Made by a program: the position numbers and the translations under genes
NCBI GenBank assembly: GCA_907165065.1
Contig: OU015550.1
Span: forward strand, 5,057,501 to 5,121,500
Source of the DNA: Caprimulgus europaeus
Lineage: Eukaryota > Chordata > Aves > Caprimulgiformes > Caprimulgidae
Length of the DNA: 64,000 nt
Direction of reading: 5' to 3'
In this document: in pieces, positions 29,301 through 42,204 of the stretch
Layout: every line of letters starts with the position of its first letter
Numbering within the stretch: the first letter of the stretch is position 1
The notes under the pieces: model-generated
Databases searched by the model: none
What the model saw: the letters and a program-made list of their open reading frames with translations, nothing else
Told to the model about the DNA's origin: nothing

Positions 29301-29867
29301 TCAGCAGGACTCCCAGGCACAGCATCCAGATGAAAGGTCGCCTTCGGCCATAGCTGCTGTGCCAGTGGTCACTGGCAGATCCGATCAGTGGGACAAAAAC
29401 CAAGCCAAGAACAGGTCCTATCCCTGGAAAAAGAGAAACAAGTGGTGTTAGGTGGGACAGATCTGGAGGACACTGCTCTGTATGCACTGTTAAAAAAGCC
29501 TAGGATGTTTCAAAAACTCAGTAAGCTTCACTGTGTCACAGCCCCCTCCTCCAGACACAAGGCTGCCCTCGATATAACAGCAGCACTGCAACCACGCTGC
29601 AGAGACAAGCCTCCATGCCCTTCTTTGCCCCTGCCCTCCAGACTCAAAGTGGAAACAAGCATCTTAAAGACAAGAAAAAAACCACAACTGCTTACCCAAA
29701 ACCATGGTCATGAACTTCTCCTCCACACCCACTTCCAACAGCAGCGGAGGCACATAGGTTATCCCGGCAGCCAGGCAGACCTCCAGGCCAAACGTCAGGG
29801 AGTTGACCAGCAGCAGCTGGGTCTTGCGGTTGTGGAAGAGCATGCTGCCCCAGGCTCTCTGAGCCAT
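22921..29867 (-). CDS. SLC45A3: SLC45A3 (prostein), 12-TM MFS sugar/proton-symporter family (spliced, 574 aa)
   Basis: A multi-pass membrane transporter of the SLC45 family, related to plant sucrose/H+ symporters; its human relative is the prostate-enriched protein prostein. The CDS is join(29867-29696, 29423-28590, 27197-26932, 23373-22921) on the minus strand. All junctions are GT-AG and keep the frame. The translation matches human prostein nearly throughout: LLLVNSLTFGLEVCLAAGIT (TM1), GSASDHW..YGRRRPF at 72-88 (the SLC45/SUC signature loop), LDFCGQVCFTPLEALLSDLF, RRLFVAELCSWMALMTF, GFTFSALQILPYTLASLYH, and a C terminus ending FDKSDMAKYSV. At 574 aa it is about 20 residues longer than human (553). 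The extra length appears to lie mostly in the cytoplasmic loops, the acidic/serine-rich loop after HHEKQV being the most diverged. Start at 29867: strong context (A at -3, G at +4) and aligned with the human start. Confidence 0.97.
23374..26931 (-). other. SLC45A3: SLC45A3 intron (exon 3 to last exon)
   Basis: A 3.56 kb intron with GT-AG ends. It contains A-rich runs near 25.66 kb but no recognised transposon and no extra exon. Confidence 0.9.
26932..27197 (-). CDS. SLC45A3: SLC45A3 coding exon 3 (residues 336-424)
   Basis: The acceptor ACCTGCAG precedes GTGTCCGG. The exon encodes VRMGSLGLFLQC through ASLYHHEKQ and ends CAG|GTAGGG, with 88 complete codons after the split glycine. Confidence 0.97.
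27198..28589 (-). other. SLC45A3: SLC45A3 intron (exon 2 to exon 3)
   Basis: A 1.39 kb intron with clean GT and AG ends. Nothing else was recognised in it. Confidence 0.92.
28590..29423 (-). CDS. SLC45A3: SLC45A3 coding exon 2 (residues 58-335)
   Basis: Opens after TTTTTCCAG with GIGPVLGL and closes with RRHYDEG at GAAG|GTGAGA. It carries the GRRRPF signature, the FCGQVCFTPLEALLSDLF helix and a cysteine-rich cytoplasmic loop (PPACCSCQLSRSSCL). Confidence 0.97.
29696..29867 (-). CDS. SLC45A3: SLC45A3 coding exon 1 (residues 1-57)
   Basis: Encodes the N terminus and first membrane segments. The donor reads TTGG|GTAAGC, splitting the glycine codon 58. The exon extends upstream as 5' UTR, probably to 30123. 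Confidence 0.96.
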
Positions 29868-30123
29868 GCTGCCCCAACACCTCTTACTGACAGAGGGCTG
29901 TGTCACTCCGGCTGCAGCACTCCCAGGGATGCCCCACAGGCGAGGTCTGGAGCTTCCCTTCCCGGTCTGCTGGACAGATGCTGTCTCCCATTTTTAGCAA
30001 CGGTGGGTGAACCATCTTTTCCTCTTCCTCTTACTGCAAGATGTGGTCCCAGCAATGTTGAGTGTTGGCGTGGGCAGGCAGGGATCCCACTCCAGCCCTC
30101 TCTTTCTGCTCACATGCTGTGGT
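29868..30123 (-). other. SLC45A3: SLC45A3 5' UTR segment ahead of the start codon
   Basis: A pyrimidine-rich acceptor (CTCTCTTCTCTCAG) ends at 30124, giving a 256-nt leader before the start codon. The leader contains an ATG immediately followed by TGA, and then a 43-codon upstream frame ending just before the main ATG. The acceptor choice is inferred; closer AG sites exist. Confidence 0.5.
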
Positions 30124-32187
30124 CTGAGAGAAGAGAGAGCTCGTTAGACACAGCAGGGTCCAGGGCAGGGGACAGGGCTAACACCAGGTACCACACAGAC
30201 ACGTCATCGCTGAGAGACAGTTCCAGTCCCAACAGGCTTGCAGGCATGGGAGGATGAGAGAGGACATCTGGGAGAGCAGCAGGGTTAAAAGACACAAACT
30301 ACGCTGGTGCCAGGTTTCTCTCCAAGGGCCTGTGACAGGTGAGACAGGCACCTATCAGACATGGTTTGGGAAAATCCAATCCTGCCTTCAGGCTAAGGGA
30401 GGTCTAATGACCTCTCAGTGTCCTGTCCAGCCTCATCTTATAGATGGGCAGTTGTAGCAGAAAGACAAAGAATTTAGGATCCCCTCTCCCAAGGAAATCA
30501 ATTAAGAGTCCCCTGGGAGGATCAGGGCTGCAGACATTCGCCTGCAGTCACACAGGGTCATCTCTAGGGACCCACTCCACTGCCTAATGACCGGGGCATC
30601 CTCCGTGCTGCTCCGCAGGCTCCCAGGGAAGCAGTTTCACCCAAATTCCGTCTCCAGCCCCTGAGACAGGGCACAGAGAACAGATGGTGCCTTCATGGAG
30701 TTTCACAAACAAACCTGACCCACTTTAGCCTCATCTAACAGTGAACGGCAATTACCTTACTCATTAGTCTGAGTCATTTATTTGCCCTGTAACGTGCTCC
30801 CTCTCTCCAGCCTTCTTCAGAGGGGAGAGGCCACCAGATCAGGACAGGGGCTAAGCAGCTAAGGCAAGAGTAAGCAGATGCATCTTAGTATCAGCCTGCC
30901 ACTATGTCAGTCTACAAACAAAATAAATCCTGCAAGGTTACCAGCACCTAGGCTAGCCCCCAAACTGCTGTTTTGCTAAAAGCACCTCAGGAAGATGGTC
31001 TGGAGTTACACTAGGAAAGGTAGAACGGGTTAGCAAGAAGGGTGACATTAAGCTCTTGCACAGGCATTGATTTAGGAGTAAAACAAACTGCAGTCTAATT
31101 CTCAGGATTCACATGGCCTGACTTCTCACCCTAAATGAGCCACCACTGAGTTTCTCTGTGGGGACAAGGCTTAACAGGACCCACTGGCCTGAATGTGCTT
31201 CAGCTCATGACCCTGTTTCTGGACTGTGCAGTCTGCTCCCAGTTTGCACAGAAGCTTTTGTCTCCTGTCCCATTGCAGAGCAGCTCCCAGGTGTTTTGGG
31301 TCTTTTGGATGAAGGAGGCTGAACAGAATGTGAGACACGCAGGCGGAGGAGTTTATCTCTGCTTGCTCCCTCCCTGGCTGCGGGGAAGCTGTAACTGCAC
31401 ACTGCCTGCCTGGCCACCCCTCCATGCCAGAGCAGCCAGCTGGGTCTGAGCTCCCCTTTCTTAGCTGCAGAGTGAACCCATCAGAAGAAATAAAGTGAAA
31501 ATTCAGTTTTGCAGCCCAGTCCCTCTCTAAATTATTTGCCTCTATTAGAAGGGAGAGGAAAAGAGTCCTACAGGGAACATCTCCAGCCCAATTCTCACCT
31601 CCTTCTTCAGCTGCTGAGGCAACCAGTGCTGGAGGCCACGCTCGGTGGAGCGGGTCAGACCTCACCGAGCTGGAACGGCCGCTTGTCAGAGGGATGCAAA
31701 GTGCGTGGGCGGGAGGAGCTGCTGGACCAGCAGTGTGCTGGACCACAGCCTTGCCACAGCTACCCTGGGCAGAGATAAAACTCCCATGTTATCACCAAAC
31801 AGGGTGCAAATTAGTGTTCCCTAACTCCACAGAGCACATGCATTTGGCTTCCATTGCTGCACAAGTGTTGGTAGACAGGTACAGTTGGGACAGTTTCCAC
31901 ATTGTCCCTTTCCTCTTTCTTGCTATCAGTGAAGTAACCCACCCAAGATGACCAGGTGAAGCTGGAAGTGTGGTGAGGAGGTTTTTACAAGGAGGTGAGC
32001 ATCAAGCTCTGCCTCTCCCTGCTGCAGCTGAGAGGAACCGCTCCTGAGCTGAGGACTTGATCAGCTGCCAATTACACACAATAAATACTGATTATTTTCC
32101 TTCCAGGATCCCTCACCTTCCCCCACCGCACTCACTCAGACCTCAACTGTCACAAAAGATATCTCCTTTTAACAACTGTGAACATTT

Positions 32188-32285
32188 AAGTGACTTGCCC
32201 AAGGTCAAATAGCAAGCTAAGGGCAGAGAGGGAACAGCAACAGTTCTCCTTTAATCACTAGACAAGGCTTCAAAGGAATACTCCG
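32188..32285 (+). repeat. MIR-like SINE relic
   Basis: Contains GTGACTTGCCCAAGGTCAAATAG, close to the MIR consensus around TTGCCCAAGGTCACACAG, followed by a GGGCAGAG block. Old and diverged; the ends are approximate. Confidence 0.55.
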
Positions 32286-35200
32286 AGGCCCCAGATATGC
32301 TCAGATGCACTCTATCTGCAAGGAAGCGATTGGGGGCAGCAACCACCTTTCTTAGATGTGGGCTAGACACAGGATGTCTCAGCCTTGTTCCTTTATGATG
32401 GGTGCCCAGCTGGCTGACAGCCTTGGGACAGGAATTTAAGCTGCAGCCCTACAGCTCTAGCAGCACAAGCCTTGGTGCTATTAGCTAGAAGAAACAGATT
32501 CACAAGTCAAAATTAACTGAGCCATCATTACTCTGAGCTAGACCTGGAAGGGAGATGTAATGTCCACTGTCTGCTGTAGTCCAGGGTCTGGAGGGCTGGG
32601 GGGACTTCTCCCAAGGTAAACTCCAAGCATTAAGTACTTAAGATGTGTCTCACACACGTTTTCTTCCCTGTTATTGCAGTGGCATCTCTAACACTGGGCA
32701 GGAGGCAGGAATCTGTGCACCTCCTCGACTGCCTGAGGATTTCAGGTTGAGGCAGAATTTCTTATGAGTAGGTAAGAGAAGATCTGTCTCTTCCCCCTTC
32801 CACAGTCATGGAGGATTTTAACAAAAAACGAAATCCCAGCGTACCCAGAAGCAACACTCGTGCACAGCCCGACGTGAGGAGCTGTCAACAGCAACCAATT
32901 CGCAGGCAGAGATGCAGACATCGTGAACCCTTTTCTGCTTAAATTGCATTTTGTCCCAACACCCATCAATGACTATTTTTAATGTTGTTCACAGACTATA
33001 TAGAGATGGATTGGTTTAGCTGGAAAGAAGTGCCAGTGCAGACTAGGAAAATCACCTGAACCATTGATCTGTAAGGATAGGGGCAAAGGGATGGAGAAGG
33101 AAGATCTGGGAGCCTCACAGAAGTTGGGATGAAAGCAAGGCAGAAGCCAGGACTCACCTCCTCCAGGCAGAGCAGTGAGAGGTGATCCCTGTGCTCCCCA
33201 AAGCCAGCCCAGCCCGGGTGCACAGCACTCAGGAAAAGCTGCTTAAGTAGCTTGCAGGGAAGGAGAGGTGGAACCGAGCTGCAGGTACACACGCAGGTTT
33301 GGTTTCAGGGCCCTCCCTGCCTCCTGACACGGAACACTGGCGTGTTATTAACAGCACAACCACACCTGAGCCCGGGCCCCTCGCACGAGGTGCTGAGCAA
33401 ACACGGGCTGCAGGCACCACAGCCCTGTTCACACAGTGCTTGGCCTCTGCTGCCCCAAACCAGCGTAGAAGGAAACTCCAGGTCTGGAATCACACCTGAA
33501 CTTTGCCCAGAGCCCTGCCCTGGTGTTAACATTTGTCACCTTCCCTCGCTGACCTGCTGGCACTTCACAAACAGCCAGCAGAGAGAGATTCAGCGTACGG
33601 GATCATTATTTTCTTTTTACAGATAATGAGATGTTCCCTGCAGTTTTGTAGGTAACAGTCTGGCTCTAAATAACAGTCCCAGCAGCAACACCAAACACTT
33701 CATTTAAACAGCTAATCTCCTCCTGGATTATTTATCTGGCAAGACTATGCAGGAGGACTGGTTTGAATCTGGTGCTCTGTAACTTTGGCCTGACGTGGAA
33801 GCAGTCAGTTAGGCAATCTCCTAGCTCAGAGATCCTGGTCTAACAGCAGCATTCACACATCCCACCCCAGTGAGCTGGCAACAGCCTGTCCAGTGCAGTA
33901 AGATCTGGTATCTTGTGATGGGAAGACCTTTCACAGTCACGACAGGGGGTGGCTGGTCCAAGAACCTGCATGCCAACAGGCTCTTCTTGCCCTCTGGCCT
34001 CAGTTTCCCCAAACTTCTACAAGAGGGACAGTATTTGTCCTTCCCTAGGGAGCATAACACCAAGCACCTTGACAAGGATAACACCAGCCTCCCCAAAAAT
34101 GGGCATACCAGCCCTTTTGGGTAAGATTTCCTGCCCACAGGAGCAGAAGGGAGCCACATGTGGGGCTTTTTCACAGCTGCTCACCAAGCTGTCGTGCCAT
34201 GGGGACATCATCTGCTGCTGAGCATTACGGCTCTTTCTCTGCTCTCCCTCCCCAAGGAGAAGTGAAGCATTTTTAAACCCTGGGTTTCTGTTTTCCTTTT
34301 AAGTTTGCAAACCAAAATTTTCCTTTCCTTTCTCTTCAGAGAAACAACAGATCAACTCTGAGAGGCTGGTTCACCTGGCAGCCAGGTAGGAGGGCGGGTC
34401 CTGGGGGCAGGAGAAAAGCAGCTCACTGCCGGACAAAGGCAACCTGGACACAGGAGCCTTTTCAGCAATGGCAACCAAAGCAGAAAGGATTGCACCTCCT
34501 GCAATCCCAGTGGCTCCTGGCCCCTCTGTCCTTTCCCAGAAGGACAGGGAGGAAGCCAGGCAGCCTGCCTCTGCAGAGTGGAACTCACCTAGCAGCACTA
34601 ACAGGGAACAAGGAGAGGAGTAGGGCTGAAACCAGGGGAAGCAGCTTCCAAGAGCCCATTTCTCTTAAGGCAGTGGGTCAGCAGATTGGATTCACACATT
34701 TCCCCTACTCAAGAGTTTGTTCTCTGTTCACATGCTACAGGAAAAGTTTTGACAAATGTCTTCCTGTGCTCGATGTGGGTCTGTGATCTGAGTTTGAGAA
34801 AAGCACCAGCAACTGCACAGCCACCCATGCAGGAACGGGACTGAACTTACTGGAGATGTCAGAGGTACAGACTCATTTACACGAAGCAACACCATTGCCA
34901 GAAGTTTACTTCCCACTTCCTTTCTCTCAGCTGGCACAGATGGTGCTGTGTGTGCCCTCCCTAACGAACTCTGAACCACACCTTTCGCTTGTAGAAGAAA
35001 CAAACCCCGAGACACCTGAAGAAAGGGGATGATGTGCAGGGCGCTGATGGACACACACAAGCAAAGACTGAAAGAAGTCTCTCCTTCTCCCAATCTTCTC
35101 AAGTCTTTCCAATCACATCTAAACAGTGCTTAGAGAGAATGAAGATTGAGGGACAGACATTTTAAAAATAACATTTGGGTGTAGTTACGTGGCAGAGAAA

Positions 35201-36810
35201 AACTCAGTCATTCCTCAGAAGAATCCATACCCTGCCACTCCACAATCCTTCCAGTCTCTCACAGAGGTGCAGAAGAGACAAGAGATAATCTTAGCTGTGG
35301 TAGCTACCTCTCTGATTTATGACAGTTGTGCACCTACCCTGCAGTTCAACAAACAGCCACAGTCATGATAAGACAACAGGGAATTAGATTCATCAACTAT
35401 TTGTGACCTGTCAGGGCTCTATAATAACCTGAGCCCTGTCTCATATGGGGAAAAAATTACCCCACAAAAGCCTTTGCCTTAGCAAAGGAAAAGGAGAAGC
35501 TTTAGCTTTTTGGAGAAGCACCTGAGGCAGGTGGTACTGGCCAGTGCTGGAGGCAGGAGATGGTGCTGTGTGTGGAGCTCAGGCAGAGGATGCTCTGGTC
35601 CAGCAGTGACATGGACCTGCACTTTCCCTCCCTGTGGCACAGCAGGCTTGATGCAGAAACCTATCCCCAACAGGCAGCAGAGAGAGGAGGGCGAAGGGTA
35701 TTGCGAGCCACTGCGCTTCCATTCCTAACCCCAACCTTCCATTTCCAACCTTCCAAGGGGCTCTTTATGAATGTTATTAATTTCCCGCTCCCTGGAAGCC
35801 CTTTGGAAGAAAGGGTGGGAGAGAGCAGAGAGCGAGTGCTTAGGGAAGGGCTGTTCATACAGTGCCACATCCTTTCACAGCTATCAGTGTCCATTCACTG
35901 CAGCTGAATGTGAAATACACCATGGAGAATAGCTCTGGCAGGCTTGCTCGGGATGAAATGGAAAACTCACCTGACCTCTCCTGACCCTCTCCCCTTCCCC
36001 CCCCCCCTCCCAAATCTCCTTGACCCCATTCACAGTGTGGGGAGAAGGGAGCGGTCATTAAGCAGGGGTGGGAGAACAGCGATTTATTTAGTCTCTGTGA
36101 ATTAACTCTGCGTTTCCTTTGAGCTCAGGGGCTCCATTATATCAGCCTCGGCAGCTCGGCTTAGGGAAAGAGCAGCAGCGGGTGGAAATCCCATCAGACA
36201 AGAACAAGGGAGACCCAGGCGCCCCAGCCCATTTGAAATTCCCTCCCTCACCCCACACTGCAGCATCCACCAGCCCAGACACCCAGATACATGAATCCAG
36301 GACAAATTCTAGATGCTACAGATGCATCCAGAGTCTGGGGAAGGGGCAGGTCCCTACAACAGCTCACAAGTCCTTCCACGCAGTTGGGTTCAAAAGGAGA
36401 TGTTTGAATTTGTCAGGACTTGAGGTAGGTTCTTTCCTGCCATGCTGTAATTGCTTCCTTGTAGCACCTACAACGTGCTCATCCTGCTCTCAGAGCTGTC
36501 TGAAAGCTGGAGCTTAGTCCAGGCTCTTTTGTACTCACTGCTCTCCTGATGCACTGAACGTTCCCTGGCCCAACAGACACACGTGCTGAGACTGCAGGCA
36601 GGTCACCACCATCTCCATTTTGTGAATCACAAGGAAGAAGCCAAAGAGAGAAGAAGGGGCCAAGTTCTAAGCACCTGTAGCCAGCAGTTGATTTTCAGGG
36701 GGGCTGCATCTCCCACTTTCTGTGGACCACTAAACCAGACTGTACCCATCCAGAGTATCCTCACTCCACAACACAAACATCAAACACACAGCAGGACAGC
36801 ACACAGGCTC

Positions 36811-36934
36811 CACTGACCTCCTGTCCCACAACCTGCTTCTTCACTGACCTCCTGTCCCACAACCTGCTTCTTCACTGACCTCCTGTCCCACAACCTGCTT
36901 CTTCACTGACCTCCTGTCCCACAACCTGCTTCTT
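36811..36934. repeat. 31-bp tandem repeat, four perfect copies
   Basis: The unit begins CACTGACCTCCTGTCCCACA and ends ACCTGCTTCTT. Copies start at 36811, 36842, 36873 and 36904 with no differences. A recent minisatellite inside the predicted SLC45A3 intron 1. Confidence 0.95.
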
Positions 36935-37544
36935 CCTCTGGCAGACACAGGAATTGCTCTTGGCAGGAGGCTTTCTCCCAGGCTTCGCCTGCCCCGTGCC
37001 TGCCTGTTTGACCAGTGGAAAAGACAGAGCAGCAAAGAGCAGCCAGTTCCAGCCCATCCTCCTCCTCCTCCCCTCGCCGTTACAAACAGGACCTGCCTGT
37101 CTGACTGAGGAGGTCACTGACTCGGCGGAGGCCACCCTGACACTTTTGGAGCTTGCTGTGCTTCTCACAGGGACAGACACCAGCCCAGCACACGCCACAA
37201 TGCCAGCGGGTGTCATTCCCTCTCCTGCAGTTGGCAGATGTCACGGCCACGTTAACCCAGCGGCAGCCACAGGCTTCAGGCTGCCTGGGACATCCCGCTG
37301 CAGACCACGCGTGGCCACGAGAAGAGAGGAGCTGGGCACTGTGCTTTCTGCAGACAAGGAGGGGCTGAGGATGAAGGGCTGAAACCCTGCCTAGCTGGTC
37401 TGTAGCTCAGCCCCATTTCCATCAGGGATAGTGCAAAAGATGACTGCATTGGAGGGCCAAGTTTAGCTGTGATGCGATGAAGGACAGAGTGCCCCAATAA
37501 AGAGCTGAGCTTGAAAGAGTCCAACACAGCCACAAAGATGATAA

Positions 37545-37840
37545 AGAGAGTGGAACATCTCCCTGCTGAGGAAAGGACAAGGAGCTGGGGCTCTGTAGTT
37601 TGGAGAAGAGGAGACTGAGGGGTGACCTCATTAATGTTTATCAATATTAAAATAAAGGGTGAATGTCAGGAGGATGGAGCCAGGCTCTTCTCAGTGATGT
37701 CCAATGGGTGCAAGCTGGAGCACAGGAGGTTCCATGGAAACATAAGGAAAAACTTTTTCACCGAGAGAGTGACAGGACACGGGAACAGGCTGCCCAGAGA
37801 GGGTGTGGAGTCTCCTTCTCTGGAAGCTCCAGCTTTGTTC
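37545..37840 (+). repeat. CR1 LINE fragment
   Basis: Plus-strand text follows the CR1 order: TTTGGAGAAGAGGAGACTGAG, then GGTGACCTCATTA, then ACTTTTTCACCGAGAGAGTG and AACAGGCTGCCCAGAGAGG. The element lacks the usual 3' tail, so it is truncated at both ends. Confidence 0.88.
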
Positions 37841-40800
37841 TGCCACTGCATCACCCAGGCTCTTGCTTTTATTCATGAGAGGAGCCCCAGTTTTGGAGCA
37901 GGAGGGGAAATGAGAGATGATCTGGTTCTGCTTTTCACTTGAGCTTATTTTTGGTGTTTAAATACTGTGCCCATCACCCTGGCATTTGGTCTGAGTCAGC
38001 CTCTCCCCCACCCCCTCTTCTTTTTTTTTTTTTATTATTTTTAGCAGAAGAATAAAAATGTAAATCGAACTGGAAAGAGAAAAAATAAGCCCCCTCCAGG
38101 TGCCCCCCTTCTCTTCAGCGTGGTAACGGGCACAGATTATATCCGGCACCACATGACCAGGGCCCGTATTTATATGTCAGAGTGTAAAACCCACCCTGCT
38201 GAGCTGCCTTTTCTCTGCCTGAGGCTGGGGGCTTCTGCTACGCGTCTAGTCAAACGGGCCCACAAAGGGGATTAAGGAGAGCCCCTCAGCCCCTCAGAGT
38301 AATCCATCAAATTATCCCTTGTTGGCGTTGCTGTCCTCTTCTGAGAGGGGGGAGGAGGAAAAAAGAAAAAAAAAAGCAAAAGCAGCCCTCCAAAGGCTTT
38401 TAAAGGCACTGAAATTACACTTGAGCCTGAAACACTCCACCCAGCTGCCGCAGCCCACAGCACAATGGGCTGGTTGTAAAGGGAATACTGGGAAGTGAGG
38501 AGTAAGGAGAAAAAAAAGAGATGGACACAGTTAAAAATGGCAGCAGCTCCCTATGTTGGAAACTCCAACAGATGTCTCAGAGCCCCCCGGTCCCGGGAGC
38601 CCACAGCAGAGCTGGTCCCGGTAACGGTAACGCTGGGCTGCACCTCCCGCCCTCCCTGCAGAAGGAGGCTCCAGGGCTCTGGGATGTTTGCTGTGCCTAG
38701 ACAGACCCACGGACACGTCCTCATCAGAGGTGAGCCTGGCAAAGGCAGAGCCTGCACCCAGCTCTGGAGGAGCACCCAACCCTCTCCTGCTGGGGAAACC
38801 AGGGCTGGGTCCACAGTGCCCCTGACCACAGCTGTCACCCCATGAGTGACATACACAGTCCTACACAGTACCTACACAGTCCCCAGAGCCCCACAGCCAG
38901 ACAGTCCTTCAAAACCCCCACAGAACATTTAACACAGACCACAGCCTGGTCTAAGGCTCACAGCATCTTCACCAGTGCCCACAAAGGCAGAGCAAAGCCA
39001 AAGATCCCACTCACCAAAACTCTGTGCAAGTCCACTTGGACATTGAATCTTAATTTTCTTCCACTGTAGCTACCTAAATAAAATAACTGCACATGAACTG
39101 TTGTGCTGGTCATCACGGCTCTACTTTGAAGCACAAAGTCCCCTGTCCACCAGCCCTGCCTAAGCAAGTGTGTGGGGTTTCATAGGTTTGTGTGCCTATA
39201 ACCCCCTGTCTGTTACAGAGGAGAGATGGGAAGACAGAAACCCCAGCCACTTTATTGCATCCACTTTGCAATGTCTGTCCACAGGACGGGGAAAATGGGA
39301 AGTGAAATTGGAACTTCTTGTTTCCAAACAAAGCACAAGTGCTGCGTAACGGGATGTCTGACTCCTCATCAAGCCAACGCCGGACTGCGGCTCCTCCTGC
39401 CTCTGGCACACTGTGGCTCGAAGGCAGCTCGAGGACTTCTACCCCATGATAAAGTTTCATCGTTTCTAGCTTTATTTGGAAAGCTGTGACAGTCATGGGG
39501 CTGGCTAAGTCTCAGGACCAGCCCTGGCATGGAGAGGACAGTTGTGATGTACTAGCAAAAACCAGGGGCCAGAGCAAAGGCCATGGCTGGCACTGACACG
39601 AGACTGCACATCCAGACCATGAGCCATGGATCCCAGGGCAGCAGCAGCCAGGAGCTCTGCAGAAACAAACTGCAGGAGGGCTGAAGGGGTGTTTGTTACC
39701 CCAGACAGGACCCCAACGGGCAGATTATGAAGTAGCAGTGAGGGGTCTCACAAATTTAACCACAGTGGGAGCTGTTTACACCGAACACCGAAATCGAACC
39801 TGCCCTCATTTTGCAAGATGTCACGTTTGCTGAGGTCTGTGCCTAGGAAAGAGGGAGGAGAGCAACCAGCTAAACTCCACACATGGCAGTCCTTGGAGAG
39901 CAACAGGCACAGGCTTATACAGTCCCTTTTGCTTAAAAGTTTTGGGAGCATGACCTTGTGCTCTTCCTCAAAGGATATACTTTGAATCCTAGACACACAC
40001 AGAACTAATGGGCTCTTTTGTAATCACATGGTAGTTAGTCCATTTTTTCATGGTAATTTTCTGGTCTGCAATCCCCGTTATTTGTGTCCCTGCCGGAGAA
40101 GTTTGATGCTAACATATCTCTCAGCAAGCCCTTTGACCTCCGCTGGCAGGTTGGTGGGTTTCTCCCTCTCTGTTTTCTGTCTCTAAAATGAGGTCATGGC
40201 TTTGAATGAGACAAAGAGCCTTTGCAGCGTGAGGAACAGCCCCAAGACAGCTGTGAGTACAGAACCCCCATCAGTCACATCAGACTCCGAGAGGCAAGTG
40301 AGCTGGGCAGCAGCCCACAGCTCTCCTGGGAACGGCTGGGTTTTACCCCCTGCGCTGAGATCACGCAACCGCTCGTAGCGGAGTCAGCGCAAGAACGGAT
40401 GTGGAACAGGCAGCCACCCATGGTGGGCAGATTCACAGGGGGAGGGAATAAAAGCAAAACTCCCCAAATGCTTTGGACTGGGAGCTGCTGTGAGATACCA
40501 CTGTCCCAGCCACCTGCTCCTCTGGCAAAGGGACCATTCCCACCCCGCTTGCTGGCTCTCCAGCCACCCCTGTTCCCAGTGCACCCTCTTGGCTTCTGCG
40601 GCCAGTGGAGCTGAGTTTATGCTGATGTGCCAGCAAGGCACCTTCTGCCACACCAGCCATGGGCCAGCACCCTCTGCCAAAGGGACAGGTGAAGAGCAGG
40701 TGTGCAGGGAATAAAAGGATTTCTGTGGTGCACTTTCAGGTCAAAGACCACGTATCAGAGTCCTGAGATCTTTCTTGTAAGAACAGCGGTTTTATGTGCC

Positions 40801-42049
40801 TGGGGTAGCAAAAACGGTGCCCAAGCCCTGACTTCTGCCTGCCTCTCTGTGTTAACAAGGGCCCTCATATCACTGCTGGAGCAGAGAGAGTCTTTTCCTT
40901 ATCATGACAGACCAGTCATGAGGGCTGGGTCTGAAAACATGAGATTCTATGATTTCACTTCTGCCTGAAATTGTCCAGATAATTGCAAAGATAAGAAGCA
41001 ATCAGATTTTCTTTTTTTAAGACAGATAAATTTCACTGGAAGATCTTTATGGGAAACTTAAGAAGCCTTTTCCTTTCACCATTCTCATTATCAGCTTAAC
41101 GTGTTATGGACTCCAAACATGCAGGGATTTAACATTAAGCTGTAGCCATTTACAGCAGCACAGAGTATCTGGAAAGGGAATTTTCACTTTTGAAAAGACA
41201 AGGCTCAAAGCCACCACTTGTACAGGAGGTGAATGGAGCAAGGCATTTCACCACCCCCCTCACTCCCCACCCTGTCTCTCCTCACAAACAGGAACCTAAC
41301 TTCTATTTTGAGCCCTGGAAAGCCTATCAGTCCTAAATTATTAGCTTTTTAGTAATTAAGTATGGAGTTCAAGTTCAAAGCTCCCTGGATGTTGCAGAGC
41401 CCTCTGAGCTGGGGTGCTTGGGCCCTTTGTTGCACGTGTTTAGTTTCTTGCTCTGATACAGAGCACAGACTGGATCTATCAAGGAGGATGGGCAGGAGAG
41501 TGGTCTGAGCACTGAGGCTATTTGGTGCTTGCTGAAAAAGTCTGCTGTAATGGCAGAGGATAAATGAAAATATGCATTTCAGACTCTGAGTAGAGGCAGG
41601 ATTTTCTCTCCACACTGAGCTCTCTCTTGCCCGTATTTACTGGAGTAAAGTTCAGTGAGTGAACAAATGAAGCAGAAAGACCTCTGATATTCCTGCCACA
41701 TGCTCTAGGCTGCCTTGGGCAAACAGCCAGGGCACCTCGGGCAGGCACAGCGCTGGCTTTGCCCAGTAAGAGCTGAGAGAGGGCTCATCACCAGCACCAT
41801 CCCGGGCCACTCTGGCTGTGCATCAGCAAGTGCTAACTGGCCTCAGCTGCAGCTCCTGCTAACGGAGGGGATAGCTAGCATTCCCTGCTCTTGCCCAAAA
41901 GGCTTGTACACTGCTATCAACATTGGCCACAGACAGTGATGAATGGGAGTATCTGGAGGCAGCACAAATGTAGACTGTGTTCACAGAAATCAAAGATGAA
42001 AGAGGCCCTGTTGAATCATCTTCCCTGGGGCTGCTGCAGGACTGCTCCC

Positions 42050-42125
42050 AACAGCACATTCTCCAGTGATTTGTCCAGTCTGGATGGATGGATCTCAAGC
42101 ACTGAGGTTGCAAGAATTTCCCCTG
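42050..42125 (-). repeat. Possible ancient CR1/L3-like LINE relic
   Basis: The plus strand reads CTCCAGTGATTTGTCCAGTCTGGATGG and then TCTCAAGCACTGAGG. This resembles the reverse of old CR1/L3 3' regions. Low identity, short, uncertain. Confidence 0.3.
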
Positions 42126-42170
42126 AAAGAATATCCATGAGGGCTAAGAGATTTAATAGCTGGGAAGCAT

Positions 42171-42204
42171 CCTTCCTTCCTTCCTTCCTTCCTTCCCTCC
42201 CTCC
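42171..42204. repeat. (CCTT)n microsatellite
   Basis: Six perfect CCTT units followed by degenerate CCCT units, within the predicted SLC45A3 intron 1. Confidence 0.9.

Noticed and set aside
29388..30257. 289-aa open frame on the plus strand
   Set aside because: It is antisense to the first SLC45A3 coding exons and leader and crosses two splice junctions. It has no domain and is explained by the composition of the opposite strand.
31171..31746. 191-aa minus-strand open frame in the predicted SLC45A3 intron 1
   Set aside because: Longer than average, but it has no recognisable domain and no suitable splice signals that would join it in frame to SLC45A3. Kept as non-coding.
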